A stretch of DNA of 64,000 nt. Source: Myxococcales bacterium (GTDB lineage Bacteria; Myxococcota; Myxococcia; Myxococcales; JAJYLH01). Under the pieces are notes generated by a model. That model searched no databases, was not told the origin of the DNA, and saw only the letters and a list, made by a program, of their open reading frames with translations. The stretch is taken from assembly GCA_021787845.1 (NCBI GenBank), contig JAJYLH010000028.1:1-64000 (forward strand), given 5' to 3'. Made by a program: the position numbers and the translations under genes. Positions 25,387 through 34,546 of the stretch are shown here, one piece after another (within the stretch, counting starts at the first letter, position 1; every line of letters starts with the position of its first letter).

Positions 25387-25814
25387 CACTTCGCTCCCGA
25401 TGCGTTCAGGCCCGCGAGAATGCCCGAGAAGCTCTCCATGTGCTTGGCGAACGGCTCCGCGCAGACCGAGCAGATGGCGGCCATCTTCACCCGCTGCGGG
25501 TCCTTGCCCGACTTCTTCAGAAGCTCCTGCGCCTCTTGCACGATGCCCGAAGCGCGGTGGCTGCAGTCGGGGAGATACGCGCACTCGTCGCCGTCGGACG
25601 CGATGAACACGCCGTCGTAGCCGCGCTCGATGGCGTGGGCGATCCAGCCTGGGCGGATGCCGCTCGTGCAAGGAACGCTGATCACCTGCACCCCGGTCGA
25701 GTAGTGCCGGTGCTGGCTCCCCGCGAGGTCGATGCCCGGGTCCGAGATGTTGTGCGTCGAGAAGACCAGTATCCGCGGCACCGGTTTCGATGGGTTTGCG
25801 CCGACCGAGCTCAT
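25386..25814 (-). CDS. MvhD-like [2Fe-2S] subunit
   Basis: This 142-residue protein of the MvhD family (methyl-viologen-reducing hydrogenase delta) transfers electrons to HdrA in methanogens and is fused to QmoB in sulfate reducers. Cysteines at about 49, 78, 84, 115 and 118 fall in the family places (VPCTSGIRPG, DGDECAYLPDCSHR, ICSVCAE). The gene is directly upstream of, and one base overlapping with, the HdrA-GltD gene. The Mvh hydrogenase subunits themselves are absent, so its donor is more likely the GltD module than hydrogen. The ATG at 25814 has GGAGAG upstream. Confidence 0.87.
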   Translation of the reverse strand: MSSVGANPSKPVPRILVFSTHNISDPGIDLAGSQHRHYSTGVQVISVPCTSGIRPGWIAHAIERGYDGVFIASDGDECAYLPDCSHRASGIVQEAQELLKKSGKDPQRVKMAAICSVCAEPFAKHMESFSGILAGLNASGAK

Positions 25815-25881
25815 GACAGATCTCTCCTGTGCAACCGAAGTTGGACCAGTAGTGCCGGCCTTCCGGCCCGGCATGCCGACT

Positions 25882-25977
25882 TGTGGCACAGGCATCCCCG
25901 CCCGTGGAGTCCCAGCAGGCCTCCCCTGGCGTGGTTGCGTCGACCAAGCCTCCACGGGCGAGGACGCCCGTGCCACG
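25882..25977. repeat. Inverted repeat of the GGGCGTCCTCGCCCGT family
   Basis: The arms GTGGCACAGGCATCCCCGCC and, inverted, CACGGGCGAGGACGCCCGTG bound a 96-bp block related to 4115-4182. It lies in the 417-bp gap between the TusA-like and MvhD-like genes. Confidence 0.78.
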
Positions 25978-26032
25978 GAAGAAAGAACTGGCGCTGTCTG
26001 CCTGTCCGGATCAAGCGCGCAGGATGGGTGGG

Positions 26033-26193
26033 CCGCTCATCCCGAGCGCAGTCGAGGGACGAGCGGCGAGCAACGGTGCCACGTCGTGCCGAATGCGTCG
26101 GCTGTTCCCGTACCCGGACACTCACGTGTCCGGCTCCATCCTACGAATTGCTTGGTGGGCCGCTCATCCCGAGCGCAGTCGAGGGACGAGCGG
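26033..26193. repeat. Cluster of three partial dispersed repeats
   Basis: Two half copies of the CGCTCATCCCGAGCGC family (26033-26066 and 26160-26193) flank one end of the CCGGACACTCACGTGTCC family (26112-26138). The cluster fills the rest of the gap downstream of the TusA-like gene; no coding content. Confidence 0.78.
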
Positions 26194-26231
26194 CGAGCAC
26201 CCCGGACGAAGAAGGTACGGACCGGCCTGCG

Positions 26232-26504
26232 CTACTTCGCGCGGCGCACGAACACGCGCTCGTAGCCCTGGGCGGCGAGCGTGCCGAGGAACGCGTGGCC
26301 CATCTTGTTGGACCAGGCGCTGACGTCGGTCTTGGTGCCGGGGTCGCTCGACCACAGCTCGATGACGCCGCCGACGGGCACCTTGCCCACGACCTTCTTG
26401 GCCTCGAGCAGCGGCCCCGGGCAGGCGGCGCCGCGGGCGTCGACCACCTTGGCGTCGGTGATGGCGTTCAGATCGGTCTCGGAAAGCATGGCAGCGGCGG
26501 GCAT
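26232..26504 (-). CDS. tusA: TusA-like sulfur-carrier protein
   Basis: This 90-residue TusA/SirA-family protein has the hallmark CPGPLLEAKK, with Cys28 the persulfide-bearing residue. The rest of the small two-layer fold follows (VGGVIELWSSDPGTKTDVSA). TusA carries sulfane sulfur between rhodaneses, DsrE-type proteins and acceptors. It is the first gene of the minus-strand Hdr/Qmo cluster, and DsrE2, its usual partner, is the last. GAGGAGG seven bases before the ATG at 26504 supports the start. Confidence 0.93.
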   Translation of the reverse strand: MPAAAMLSETDLNAITDAKVVDARGAACPGPLLEAKKVVGKVPVGGVIELWSSDPGTKTDVSAWSNKMGHAFLGTLAAQGYERVFVRRAK

Positions 26505-27039
26505 CGACAGACCTCCTCAAAGATGGCGACGAGCCTCCGCCGACGGCGGAGGACCGCGTCTCACTGGAATCCCGACCGGCCGGGCGCGTTTCCGATCCCT
26601 CGACCGGACCGCGACTCCCGACCCGAGCGCGGTGCCAAGCAGCCCTCATGCCAGCGCGACTGTCCCGGCGGACAGCAGCGCCCGCACGCGCGTCGACGTT
26701 CACGATCCTCGGGCAAGACCGGGCTCGGCGCGCCTCCGGCCGATTCGCGCCCACCTGATGCCGGGGACAGCATCGACCCCGCGGCGCAGCTTTTTCGGCA
26801 TCGCTAGAGACCGGGAAGATGCCTCACGGCGCGCCAGAGCGCCTCTGCTACCTTTGTGAGGCCGATGGAAGGGCTCGCGCGAAATTTGCGCGCCGCGTCG
26901 GAACCCCCGCCGCTTCGACCCGCGCCTGTCCGCCGGTCCGGGTCACCGGCCCTGCCGCTCACGAGCCTCCCGCGTGACGCGAGGCGACCTCGGGCGACGG
27001 CCTGGCCGAAAACTGGCGGTCCGGCGCAGCCCGACGAAA
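26505..27039. other. Divergent gap between tusA and ftsK
   Basis: This 535-bp divergent intergenic region should contain the promoters of the Hdr/Qmo cluster and of ftsK. I see no gene, no member of the repeat families and no clear operator palindrome; sigma70-like boxes cannot be placed with confidence in this base composition. Confidence 0.5.
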
Positions 27040-29790
27040 ATGGCGGGCATGAGCGCCGCCGTCGATTCCCGACCGCCCCCCAAGCGCCGCGCCACGCCGC
27101 GCAAGAAGACCCGCCAGAGCGCGACCAAGCCGCGCGCCCGCACGCCCCCGCCGCCCGAGCACCATCGCTGGCTGTGGATCATCCCGCTGTTCTCCGCGGG
27201 CCTGCTGGCGATGCTGGCGGTGCTCTCGTTCCACGCCGGCGACGGCGCGGCCTGGCGGCACGGACGGCCGACGCTCAACTGGATCGGCCCCGTCGGGCAT
27301 GGCGTCGCCTGGACGCTCTTCCAAGGCTTCGGCCTCTCCGCCTATGGCGTCGCCTTCGCGCTCTTGACCGTCGCGATCCTCGCCTGCACCCGGAACGGCT
27401 TTCGTTTCGCGTCGCTCGCCACGTTCGGCTGGGCGCTCGTCGCGACCACCACCAGCGCTCTCGCCTTTCTTCTCGCCGACCCCAAGCGCTTCAGCTACCC
27501 GCCAGGAGGCATCCTCGGCCAAGCGGTCGGCCAGGCGGTCAAGGGCGCGTTCTCCCTCGCTGGCTCGCTGATCGTGCTCTCGGCGCTGTTGTTGATGGCG
27601 GTCCTCCTCGCCACCCACTTCGCGGCCGCGCGCGCCTTCGAGCTCGCCGCCCGGGGCGTCGGGCACGTGTCGGTCACCGCCGCTCGGCGCGCCTACGCGG
27701 CGATCGATCGACGCCGCCGCGCCCGCCTGATGCGAACGCCGGTGGAAGACGAGGACGACTACCTCGAGGCCGGCGACGACGCGCGGGTGCCGGTGCTGAC
27801 TCCCGACGATGACGAGTTGCCCGAGCTCCCGGCCGACGAGCCGAAGCCGATCGCCGCGCCGAAGGAGCCGAAAGCGCTGCCGCCCCGCATCATGCTTCCA
27901 GCGGTGCCCGACGATTCCCTCGCCCCGAATCCCGAAAGCGCTGCCGCTACTCGAAAGCGTCGGAGCAAGAAGGCATCGCCATCGATCAGCGGGAGTGACG
28001 CCGAGTCACCGACCGCGTCGGGCGCCCAGGCTGCGCAACCGCCGATCGACAGCGCGACCGACGTGGTGGCTCCACCGGTACCGTTGGACGGGAGCGGCTC
28101 TCCTGAGGAAGAGCAAGAGAACGAGGGTCAGCCCGCGGGCTCGACGACAGCGCAGCCGCTTCCCCTTCGGGTGCCGGCGATCATCGAGCCGCGGCCGCCG
28201 CCCAAGCCATTGCCGACCGATCGCCCGGCGACGGAGCAGAAGGGCGACTGGCGCATGCGCGACGGCGCCGACGGCTTTCACGTCCCCACCGTCGACGAGA
28301 TTCTCGAGGGCGAGACGCATTCCACCCGGCGCATCGATCGGGCAGCGCTGACCGCCACCGCCGCCAAGCTGGTGCAGAAGCTCAACGACCTGGGCGTCCA
28401 GGGCGAGGTCACCGAAATCCGTCCGGGCCCGGTGGTGACGATGTACGAGCTCAAGCCCGCCGCGGGCATCAAGCTCTCGCGCATCGCCTCCCTCGGCGAC
28501 GACCTGGCGATGGCGATGGAAGCGTTGCGGGTGCGCATCGTCGCCCCGATTCCCGGCAAGGGCGTGGTCGGTTTCGAGGTGCCGAACAAGACCCGCGAGA
28601 TGGTGCTCCTGAAGGAGGTGGTCGAGCAGGAGGTGTTCCAGAAGAGCCAGAGCCGCCTGACGATGGCCGTCGGCAAGGACATCGAGGGGATGCCGTACGT
28701 CGTCGACCTCGCGAAGATGCCGCACCTCCTCATCGCCGGCACCACCGGCTCCGGCAAGTCGGTCGCGGTCAACTCGATGCTGGTGTCGATGCTGATGCGC
28801 GCGACGCCGGAAGAGCTGCGGCTGATCATGGTCGACCCGAAGATGCTCGAGCTGTCGAGCTACGAGGGCATCCCGCACCTCCTGTTGCCGGTGGTGACCG
28901 ACCCCAAGAAAGCGGTGCTGGCCCTCAGGTGGGGCGTCGAGGAGATGGAGCGCCGCTACGAGCTTCTCGCCGGCGCCGGGGTGCGCAACATCGCCCAGTA
29001 CAACAAGTGGGTGGAGAAGAAGCTCGCCGAGACCCAGCAGCCCCGACAACCGGTGCAGCTCGATCTGGTGCCAGAGGAAGGGGAGCCGCCGACCGAGAGC
29101 GCCGCCGAACCCGATGAGCCGCCGAAGAAGCTGCCTTACCTCGTCATCGTCATCGACGAGCTGGCCGACCTGATGATGGTCGCCGGGAAGGAAATCGAGG
29201 TCTCCATCGCCCGCCTCGCGCAGATGGCCCGCGCCTCCGGCTTGCACCTGATGGTCGCGACCCAGCGCCCGTCGACCGACGTCCTGACCGGCGTCATCAA
29301 GGCGAACTTCCCCTCGCGCATCTCGTTCCAGGTGGCGAGCCGGCACGATTCGGGGACCATCATCAACGCGGCGGGCGCGGAGAACCTGCTCGGCATGGGC
29401 GACATGCTGATTCTGCCGCCGGGGACGAGCACCCTGACGCGGGTCCACGGCGCCTACGTCAGCGAGCCGGAGATTCAGCGGCTGATGGCGTTCTGGAAGG
29501 CGCAAGGCGCGCCCGTGTACGACCCGGACATCCTCAAGCCGCGCGACGAGGACGGCGGCGAGCTCGGCGAGGACGAGGTCGCCGACGAGCTCTACGACCA
29601 GGCGCTGATGGCGGTGAGCGAGATGCGGATGATTTCGATTTCGCTCCTCCAGAGGAAGATGCGCATCGGCTACAACCGCGCGGCGAGGATGATCGAGCGG
29701 ATGGAGCGTGACGGCGTGGTCGGCCCCGCCGACGGCGCCAAGCCGAGGGAGGTGCTCATCCACGGCATCGGCGAGATGCCGAACGTGTGA
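27040..29790 (+). CDS. ftsK: DNA translocase FtsK/SpoIIIE
   Basis: This 916-residue septal DNA pump for chromosome segregation has four hydrophobic segments in about the first 215 residues. A long acidic, Pro/Ser-rich linker (roughly 225-430) follows. The motor has Walker A GTTGSGKS (567-574), Walker B LIMVDPKMLELSSYEG and the strand LVIVIDELADLMMVAGKE. A C-terminal winged-helix gamma domain (MISISLLQRKMRIGYNRAAR) reads the orienting sequence. The motor is split by an insert of about 35 residues (EEGEPPTESAAEPDEPP). ATG at 27040 is used; a second ATG lies at 27049 and longer frames upstream are Arg-rich and unlikely. Confidence 0.96.
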   Translation: MAGMSAAVDSRPPPKRRATPRKKTRQSATKPRARTPPPPEHHRWLWIIPLFSAGLLAMLAVLSFHAGDGAAWRHGRPTLNWIGPVGHGVAWTLFQGFGLSAYGVAFALLTVAILACTRNGFRFASLATFGWALVATTTSALAFLLADPKRFSYPPGGILGQAVGQAVKGAFSLAGSLIVLSALLLMAVLLATHFAAARAFELAARGVGHVSVTAARRAYAAIDRRRRARLMRTPVEDEDDYLEAGDDARVPVLTPDDDELPELPADEPKPIAAPKEPKALPPRIMLPAVPDDSLAPNPESAAATRKRRSKKASPSISGSDAESPTASGAQAAQPPIDSATDVVAPPVPLDGSGSPEEEQENEGQPAGSTTAQPLPLRVPAIIEPRPPPKPLPTDRPATEQKGDWRMRDGADGFHVPTVDEILEGETHSTRRIDRAALTATAAKLVQKLNDLGVQGEVTEIRPGPVVTMYELKPAAGIKLSRIASLGDDLAMAMEALRVRIVAPIPGKGVVGFEVPNKTREMVLLKEVVEQEVFQKSQSRLTMAVGKDIEGMPYVVDLAKMPHLLIAGTTGSGKSVAVNSMLVSMLMRATPEELRLIMVDPKMLELSSYEGIPHLLLPVVTDPKKAVLALRWGVEEMERRYELLAGAGVRNIAQYNKWVEKKLAETQQPRQPVQLDLVPEEGEPPTESAAEPDEPPKKLPYLVIVIDELADLMMVAGKEIEVSIARLAQMARASGLHLMVATQRPSTDVLTGVIKANFPSRISFQVASRHDSGTIINAAGAENLLGMGDMLILPPGTSTLTRVHGAYVSEPEIQRLMAFWKAQGAPVYDPDILKPRDEDGGELGEDEVADELYDQALMAVSEMRMISISLLQRKMRIGYNRAARMIERMERDGVVGPADGAKPREVLIHGIGEMPNV

Positions 29791-29877
29791 ATCAACGGGC
29801 GGCACGCAAGAGCCTTCGAGCCGTCCGGGCCCGCCAGGTGGAAGATGATCACCTGCACCAGTGACGCTATCCTGGAC

Positions 29878-29985
29878 CGCTCACCCTGAGCCCTTCGGCA
29901 CGCTCAGGATGAACTTCGCCGACGGGCAGGTGGTCCACGCCGTTCCCGCCCATCCTTCGACTGCGCTGTCGTAGTCGAGCTCTTG
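29878..29985. repeat. Diverged repeat of the CGCTCATCCTGAGC family
   Basis: The arms CGCTCACCCTGAGCCCTTCG and CCATCCTTCGACTGCGCTG recall the dispersed family, but the copy is shuffled. It lies in the 316-bp gap after ftsK, which has no other recognisable content. Confidence 0.6.
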
Positions 29986-30112
29986 CTCTCCGGAGGAGCG
30001 GGAATGAGAAACCAGGGCGAACAGGTCGAGCTAATTTCTTTCCGCGTGCCTAGAGTGCCCCGCGCGAGGCGGGATGAAGCCGGCGCCCGCCCGCTGTTGA
30101 TGGCGCTTGGGG

Positions 30113-30700
30113 ATGGCTGCTCTCGGTCGCCAGATGGCGTTGCTCGTCGTGGTCGGGGCCTTGCTCGGTGGCGCGCTCGACTTCGCATCACCGCTCCTGA
30201 CCCACGTGCGGCCGGACTGGGGCCATCCGGTCTCCCTGCGCGAAGCCGTCGAGCCCGCGAGCGCGTCCGCCACCGCGAGCTGCCACCTCGAGGTCGCCCC
30301 CGCCCCCCGGATGATGCCGCTCGACGAGGCCCTGAGCGCCTACGCGAGCTGCGCCGCCGCCTTCGTCGACGCCCGCGGCGACGCCGCCTTCGAGGAGGGC
30401 CACATCGCCGGCGCCTTCCACCTCCCCGCCGAGGGCGCGCCCGACGCCGCCGCAGTCCTCGCCAAGCTCAAGCGCTACCGGACCGTCGTCGTCTACGACG
30501 CCGACTCGAAGGGCTGCCGCCTGGCTCAAGGGGTGGCCGACCGGCTGGTCGAAGGCGGCTGCCGCGACGTGCGCGTGCTCGAGGGAAGCTGGACGGCCTG
30601 GGACGAGGCGGGCGGGCCCGCGGCCGCCGGTCGCTGCTCGGCCAACCCCAGCGCCTCGGCCACCACGGCAAGCAGCAGCGCTCTGGAGAAGCAGCCGTGA
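30113..30700 (+). CDS. Rhodanese-like protein with N-terminal membrane anchor
   Basis: This 195-residue protein has one hydrophobic N-terminal segment (MALLVVVGALLGGALDFASP) and a rhodanese fold (FVDARGDAAFEEGHIAGAFH and VRVLEGSWTAWDEAGGP). In the active-site loop, VVVYDADSKGCRLAQG, the usual Cys right after the Tyr is Asp. A Cys occurs six residues later, so classical thiosulfate sulfurtransferase activity is doubtful. The stop overlaps the MauE-like start by GTGA. Rhodanese-MauE pairs occur in many bacteria and are thought to act in envelope thiol chemistry. Confidence 0.8.
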   Translation: MAALGRQMALLVVVGALLGGALDFASPLLTHVRPDWGHPVSLREAVEPASASATASCHLEVAPAPRMMPLDEALSAYASCAAAFVDARGDAAFEEGHIAGAFHLPAEGAPDAAAVLAKLKRYRTVVVYDADSKGCRLAQGVADRLVEGGCRDVRVLEGSWTAWDEAGGPAAAGRCSANPSASATTASSSALEKQP

Positions 30701-31137
30701 AGCGCGCCGCCAGCATCGTCCTCCGGGTCGCGCTGGGCGCGGTGTTCCTCGTGGCGGCGCTCTCGAAGGTTCCTGACCTGCGCCAGTTCGCGGAGGAGGT
30801 CGCGAACTACCAGATTCTGCCGCCGCACGTCGTGCCCTACGCGGCGCTCCTGTTCCCCGGCGTCGAGCTGGCGCTGGGCCTGGCGCTCATCGCCGGCGTC
30901 TACGCCCGGGCGGCAGCGGTGCTGGCGAGCGCGATGCTCGTCGGGTTCATCGCCGCCCTGTCGCAGGCGCTCGTCCGAGGAATCAACTTGAAGTGCGGCT
31001 GCTTCGGCGGCGCCGACCTCGCCACCTGGGGCACCGTCGCGCGCGACGTCGTGCTCCTCGCCCTCGCAATCGCCACTGCCTGGCTCGCCAGCTCCTCAGT
31101 AGGATGGACAGTCCGGTCGCGTGCGGAGCGCGGGTAA
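30697..31137 (+). CDS. MauE/DoxX-like membrane protein
   Basis: This 146-residue protein with four membrane helices belongs to the MauE branch of the DoxX-like family. Recognisable parts are ALGAVFLVAALSKVPDLRQF, VELALGLALIAGVYARAAAV and the CGCFGG loop after the third helix, whose cysteines are typical. MauE-type proteins are linked to disulfide handling in the periplasm. It starts with GTG overlapping the rhodanese stop. The last ~15 residues (VGWTVRSRAERG) and the stop codon come from a dispersed repeat that begins at about 31098, so the original C terminus may have been altered. Confidence 0.83.
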   Translation: MKRAASIVLRVALGAVFLVAALSKVPDLRQFAEEVANYQILPPHVVPYAALLFPGVELALGLALIAGVYARAAAVLASAMLVGFIAALSQALVRGINLKCGCFGGADLATWGTVARDVVLLALAIATAWLASSSVGWTVRSRAERG

Positions 31138-31240
31138 GGAGCGCAAACGATCGCGCGACCGGCTGTCCGTCGTTCCAGAGCGATCGCAGGTGGAACGTCG
31201 GATCCCGAGCGCTCTGGAATGTCGGACGGCCGCCCGCCGC
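31098..31240. repeat. Composite repeat of the GTAGGATGGACAGTCC family
   Basis: This copy shares AGTAGGATGGACAGTCC, GGCTGTCCGTC and the CGATCG / GCTCTGGAA motifs with the blocks at 14070 and 16440. It overlaps the 3' end of the MauE-like gene and abuts the 28-bp array. Confidence 0.7.
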
Positions 31241-31242
31241 GC

Positions 31243-31490
31243 CTACTGGCGCGCGGCCGGACCGTCCAACCTACTGGCGCGCGGCCGGACCGTCCAACCT
31301 ACTGGCGCGCGGCCGGACCGTCCAACCTACTGGCGCGCGGCCGGACCGTCCAACCCACTGGCGCGGGGCCAGACAATCTGACCGACTGGCGCGCGGCCGG
31401 ACCGTCCAACCCACTGGCGCGGGGCCAGACAATCTGACCGACTGGCGCGCGGCCGGACCGTCCAACCTACTGGCGCGGGGCCGGACCTCC
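31243..31490. repeat. 28-bp tandem repeat, nine copies
   Basis: Units CTACTGGCGCGCGGCCGGAC start at 31243, 31271, 31299, 31327, 31355, 31383, 31411, 31439 and 31467, exactly 28 bases apart. Two variants alternate in the second half (one ends CCGTCCAAC, the other AGACAATCTGAC), so the array shows a higher-order 56-bp pattern between 31355 and 31466. There are no spacers between units, so it is not a CRISPR array. Confidence 0.93.
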
Positions 31491-31505
31491 TGATGGGCGT
31501 TCATC

Positions 31506-31880
31506 TCATGGGAACGGCACGTGCGGCGGAGGGCCGACCTCCCCGGGAGGCTCGCCTGCGTGCTCGCGGCGGCGGCGCTCCCGTTCCTCCTCGGCGAGCT
31601 CCCGCTCCTCTTCCGCCGTGTGCTTGCGCTCCTGCTCGTGGAGATCGAACCTGCCGAGCGGCTGCCCATCCGCATAGTTCTCGGCCGGCCCATGCTTCGG
31701 ATAGACGAGCGGGTTGCGCGCGCGCGCGTGGGCGAGCACCAGGTACGCCACCACGGCGATCAGCCCGATGACCACGACGGGCACGAAGAAATAGGCGAAG
31801 CCGACCAGGCTCTCGATCGCCAGGATGAGACCCAAGACCACGGCGAGTCCGACGAGCAACCCTCGCTGCCACCGCCGCAT
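31506..31880 (-). CDS. Small membrane protein with charged C-terminal tail
   Basis: This 124-residue protein has two hydrophobic helices (LLVGLAVVLGLILAIESLVG and FFVPVVVIGLIAVVAYLVLA), then a Tyr/Pro linker. A long Glu/Arg-rich coiled-coil-like tail (EERELAEEERERRRREH) and a Pro-rich end follow. No family was recognised. It is divergent from the ArsR-methyltransferase gene across a 100-bp promoter gap. The ATG at 31880 was chosen because it opens the first helix; longer frames read only antisense of the neighbour. The 28-bp array ends 15 bases past its stop. Confidence 0.7.
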   Translation of the reverse strand: MRRWQRGLLVGLAVVLGLILAIESLVGFAYFFVPVVVIGLIAVVAYLVLAHARARNPLVYPKHGPAENYADGQPLGRFDLHEQERKHTAEEERELAEEERERRRREHAGEPPGEVGPPPHVPFP

Positions 31881-31940
31881 GACGCCCCTCCGCCGGTCGA
31901 GCTGTTTAGAAAGCTGCGCACGCCCGGGCGATTCCGCATC

Positions 31941-31967
31941 CATCGACACATCTCGATGAATTGATGT
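31941..31967. promoter_or_regulatory. Overlapping palindromes upstream of the ArsR-methyltransferase/ahcY operon
   Basis: Two inverted repeats overlap in the 100-bp divergent gap: CATCGA/TCGATG with a six-base spacer (31941-31958) and ACATC/GATGT over 20 bases (31948-31967). They end 14 bases before the GTG start of the ArsR-type gene. ArsR-family regulators bind such short palindromes, so this is a candidate autoregulatory operator for the regulator and ahcY. Confidence 0.45.
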
Positions 31968-31980
31968 ATGCTCCCTGCTC

Positions 31981-33047
31981 GTGGAGAGCGAAGAGGCCAT
32001 CCCCGCCCTCAGGGCCCTGGCGGACCAGACGCGGCTCCAGGTCGCGCGGCTGCTCGTCGAAGGGCCGCTCTCCGTCGGCGAGATCCAGGAGGTCCTGGGT
32101 CTCGGCCAGTCGACCGTCTCGCACCACCTGAAGGTGCTTTCGGACGCCGGGCTCTGCGGCTGCCGCCGCGAGGGACGGGTCGCCTGGTACGGCTGGGAGT
32201 CCCAGCTCTCGCCCGCCCGCGCGGCGCTCAAGCGGTTCGTGCAGCACCACGTCCGGGCGCTCGATCGCGAGGCTGCGCGGCAGCTCAAGCGCGTCTTCGA
32301 GGCCCGGACCGAGCACACCCGCCGCTTCTTCAACGGGGACCCCCAGGGGGCGGGAGCGCCGCCGGCCTCCGTGAAGCCGCCGGCCCCAGCGGTGGACGTC
32401 GTCGCCCGGATGATGGCGGCCGCGCCCCAGGCGGAAGTGGCGCTGGATCTCGGCTGCGGTCTCGGTCGGCTCATCGGCCCCCTGCGGGCGCGGGCGCCGC
32501 GGGTGGTCGGGGTCGACCAGTCGCCGCGGATGCTCGACGGCGCCCGGCAGCACGCTTTCGAGCGCGGCTGGCACGACGTCGACTTCCGGCTCGGGTCGCT
32601 CGAGCACCTGCCGATCGCCGACCGCGAAGCCGGCCTGGCCGTCGCGCACCAGGTGCTCCATCACGTCGCCCGGCCGGAGCAGGCCCTGGCCGAGGCCCAC
32701 CGGGCGCTCACCGACGGCGGGGTGCTGGTGGTCGCCGACTATCTGCCGCACGACCGGGAGTGGATGCGCGAGGAGTACGCCGACGTGTGGCTGGGATTCG
32801 ACCCGGCCTTCGTCGAGCGGCTCTTCGCCGACGCCGGGTTCGTGGACGTCCGCCTGGAGCGGCGGGCGGGAAGAGGCGACCAACTCGGAATGTTCGTCGC
32901 CGCCGGACGCCGGTCGGAAGCGCAACCGGTGAGCGTTCCAGCGTCGAAAGCGCGGCCGGTCCGCTCGGGCGGTCGCACGCGCGCGGCACCGCGTCGCGCG
33001 CCCCCCTCAACGGCTCGAAAACGCCAGAAGGCGAAGGAGAAGACGAG

Positions 33048-33051
<4 letters not shown>
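31981..33051 (+). CDS. ArsR-type regulator fused to a SAM-dependent methyltransferase
   Basis: This 356-residue fusion has an ArsR-like winged helix at residues 1-75 ([20 protein letters not shown], recognition helix [18 protein letters not shown]). It is followed by a class I methyltransferase domain with the SAM motif [10 protein letters not shown] (155-164), HQVLHH and VLVVADYLP. The C terminus is a Lys/Arg-rich basic tail. Its stop overlaps the start of ahcY by ATGA, so it is coupled to S-adenosylhomocysteine removal. In proteobacteria the SAH-responsive ArsR protein SahR controls such genes; here SAM or SAH binding by the fused domain is an attractive but unproven signal. The start is a GTG at 31981. 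Confidence 0.88.
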
Positions 33052-34385
<1,334 letters not shown>

Positions 34386-34436
34386 CTAGCGGTAGCGGAG
34401 CCTCCTCGCGAGAGCGCTTCCCTGGAGCAAGCACCG

Positions 34437-34479
34437 ATCAGACCGATCAGTCGGATCCGACCGATCGGTCTGATCAGCG
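34437..34479. repeat. 9-bp-phased GATC repeat, site 1
   Basis: GATC occurs at 34437, 34446, 34455, 34464 and 34473, always nine bases apart, with variable bases between (for example GATCAGACC GATCAGTCG). The block sits between the convergent ahcY and tonB-like genes. Related blocks lie at 38947, 41469 and 44437. Confidence 0.88.
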
Positions 34480-34546
34480 CGAAATACTCCCCGTCGGCCG
34501 GCCTCCCCAGAAGGTCGCCCGGCCGACGTCGGTGCCCACGCTCCCC

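Noticed and set aside
18622-26504. Calling the cluster a canonical sHdr or dissimilatory sulfate-reduction operon
   Set aside because: HdrB, HdrC1/C2 pairs, LbpA, DsrAB and ApsAB are all missing from the visible stretch, so neither name fits.
26505-27039. Extending ftsK upstream to about 26974
   Set aside because: The added residues are Arg-rich and unlike FtsK N termini; ATGs at 27040 and 27049 give a normal start.
31243-31490. CRISPR array
   Set aside because: The units are contiguous with no unique spacers and there are no cas genes in the window.
31121-31493. Open frames through the 28-bp array giving Arg/Pro/Gly repeats
   Set aside because: Several frames are open for the same reason. 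The unit is not a multiple of three, and no start with a ribosome-binding site was seen.
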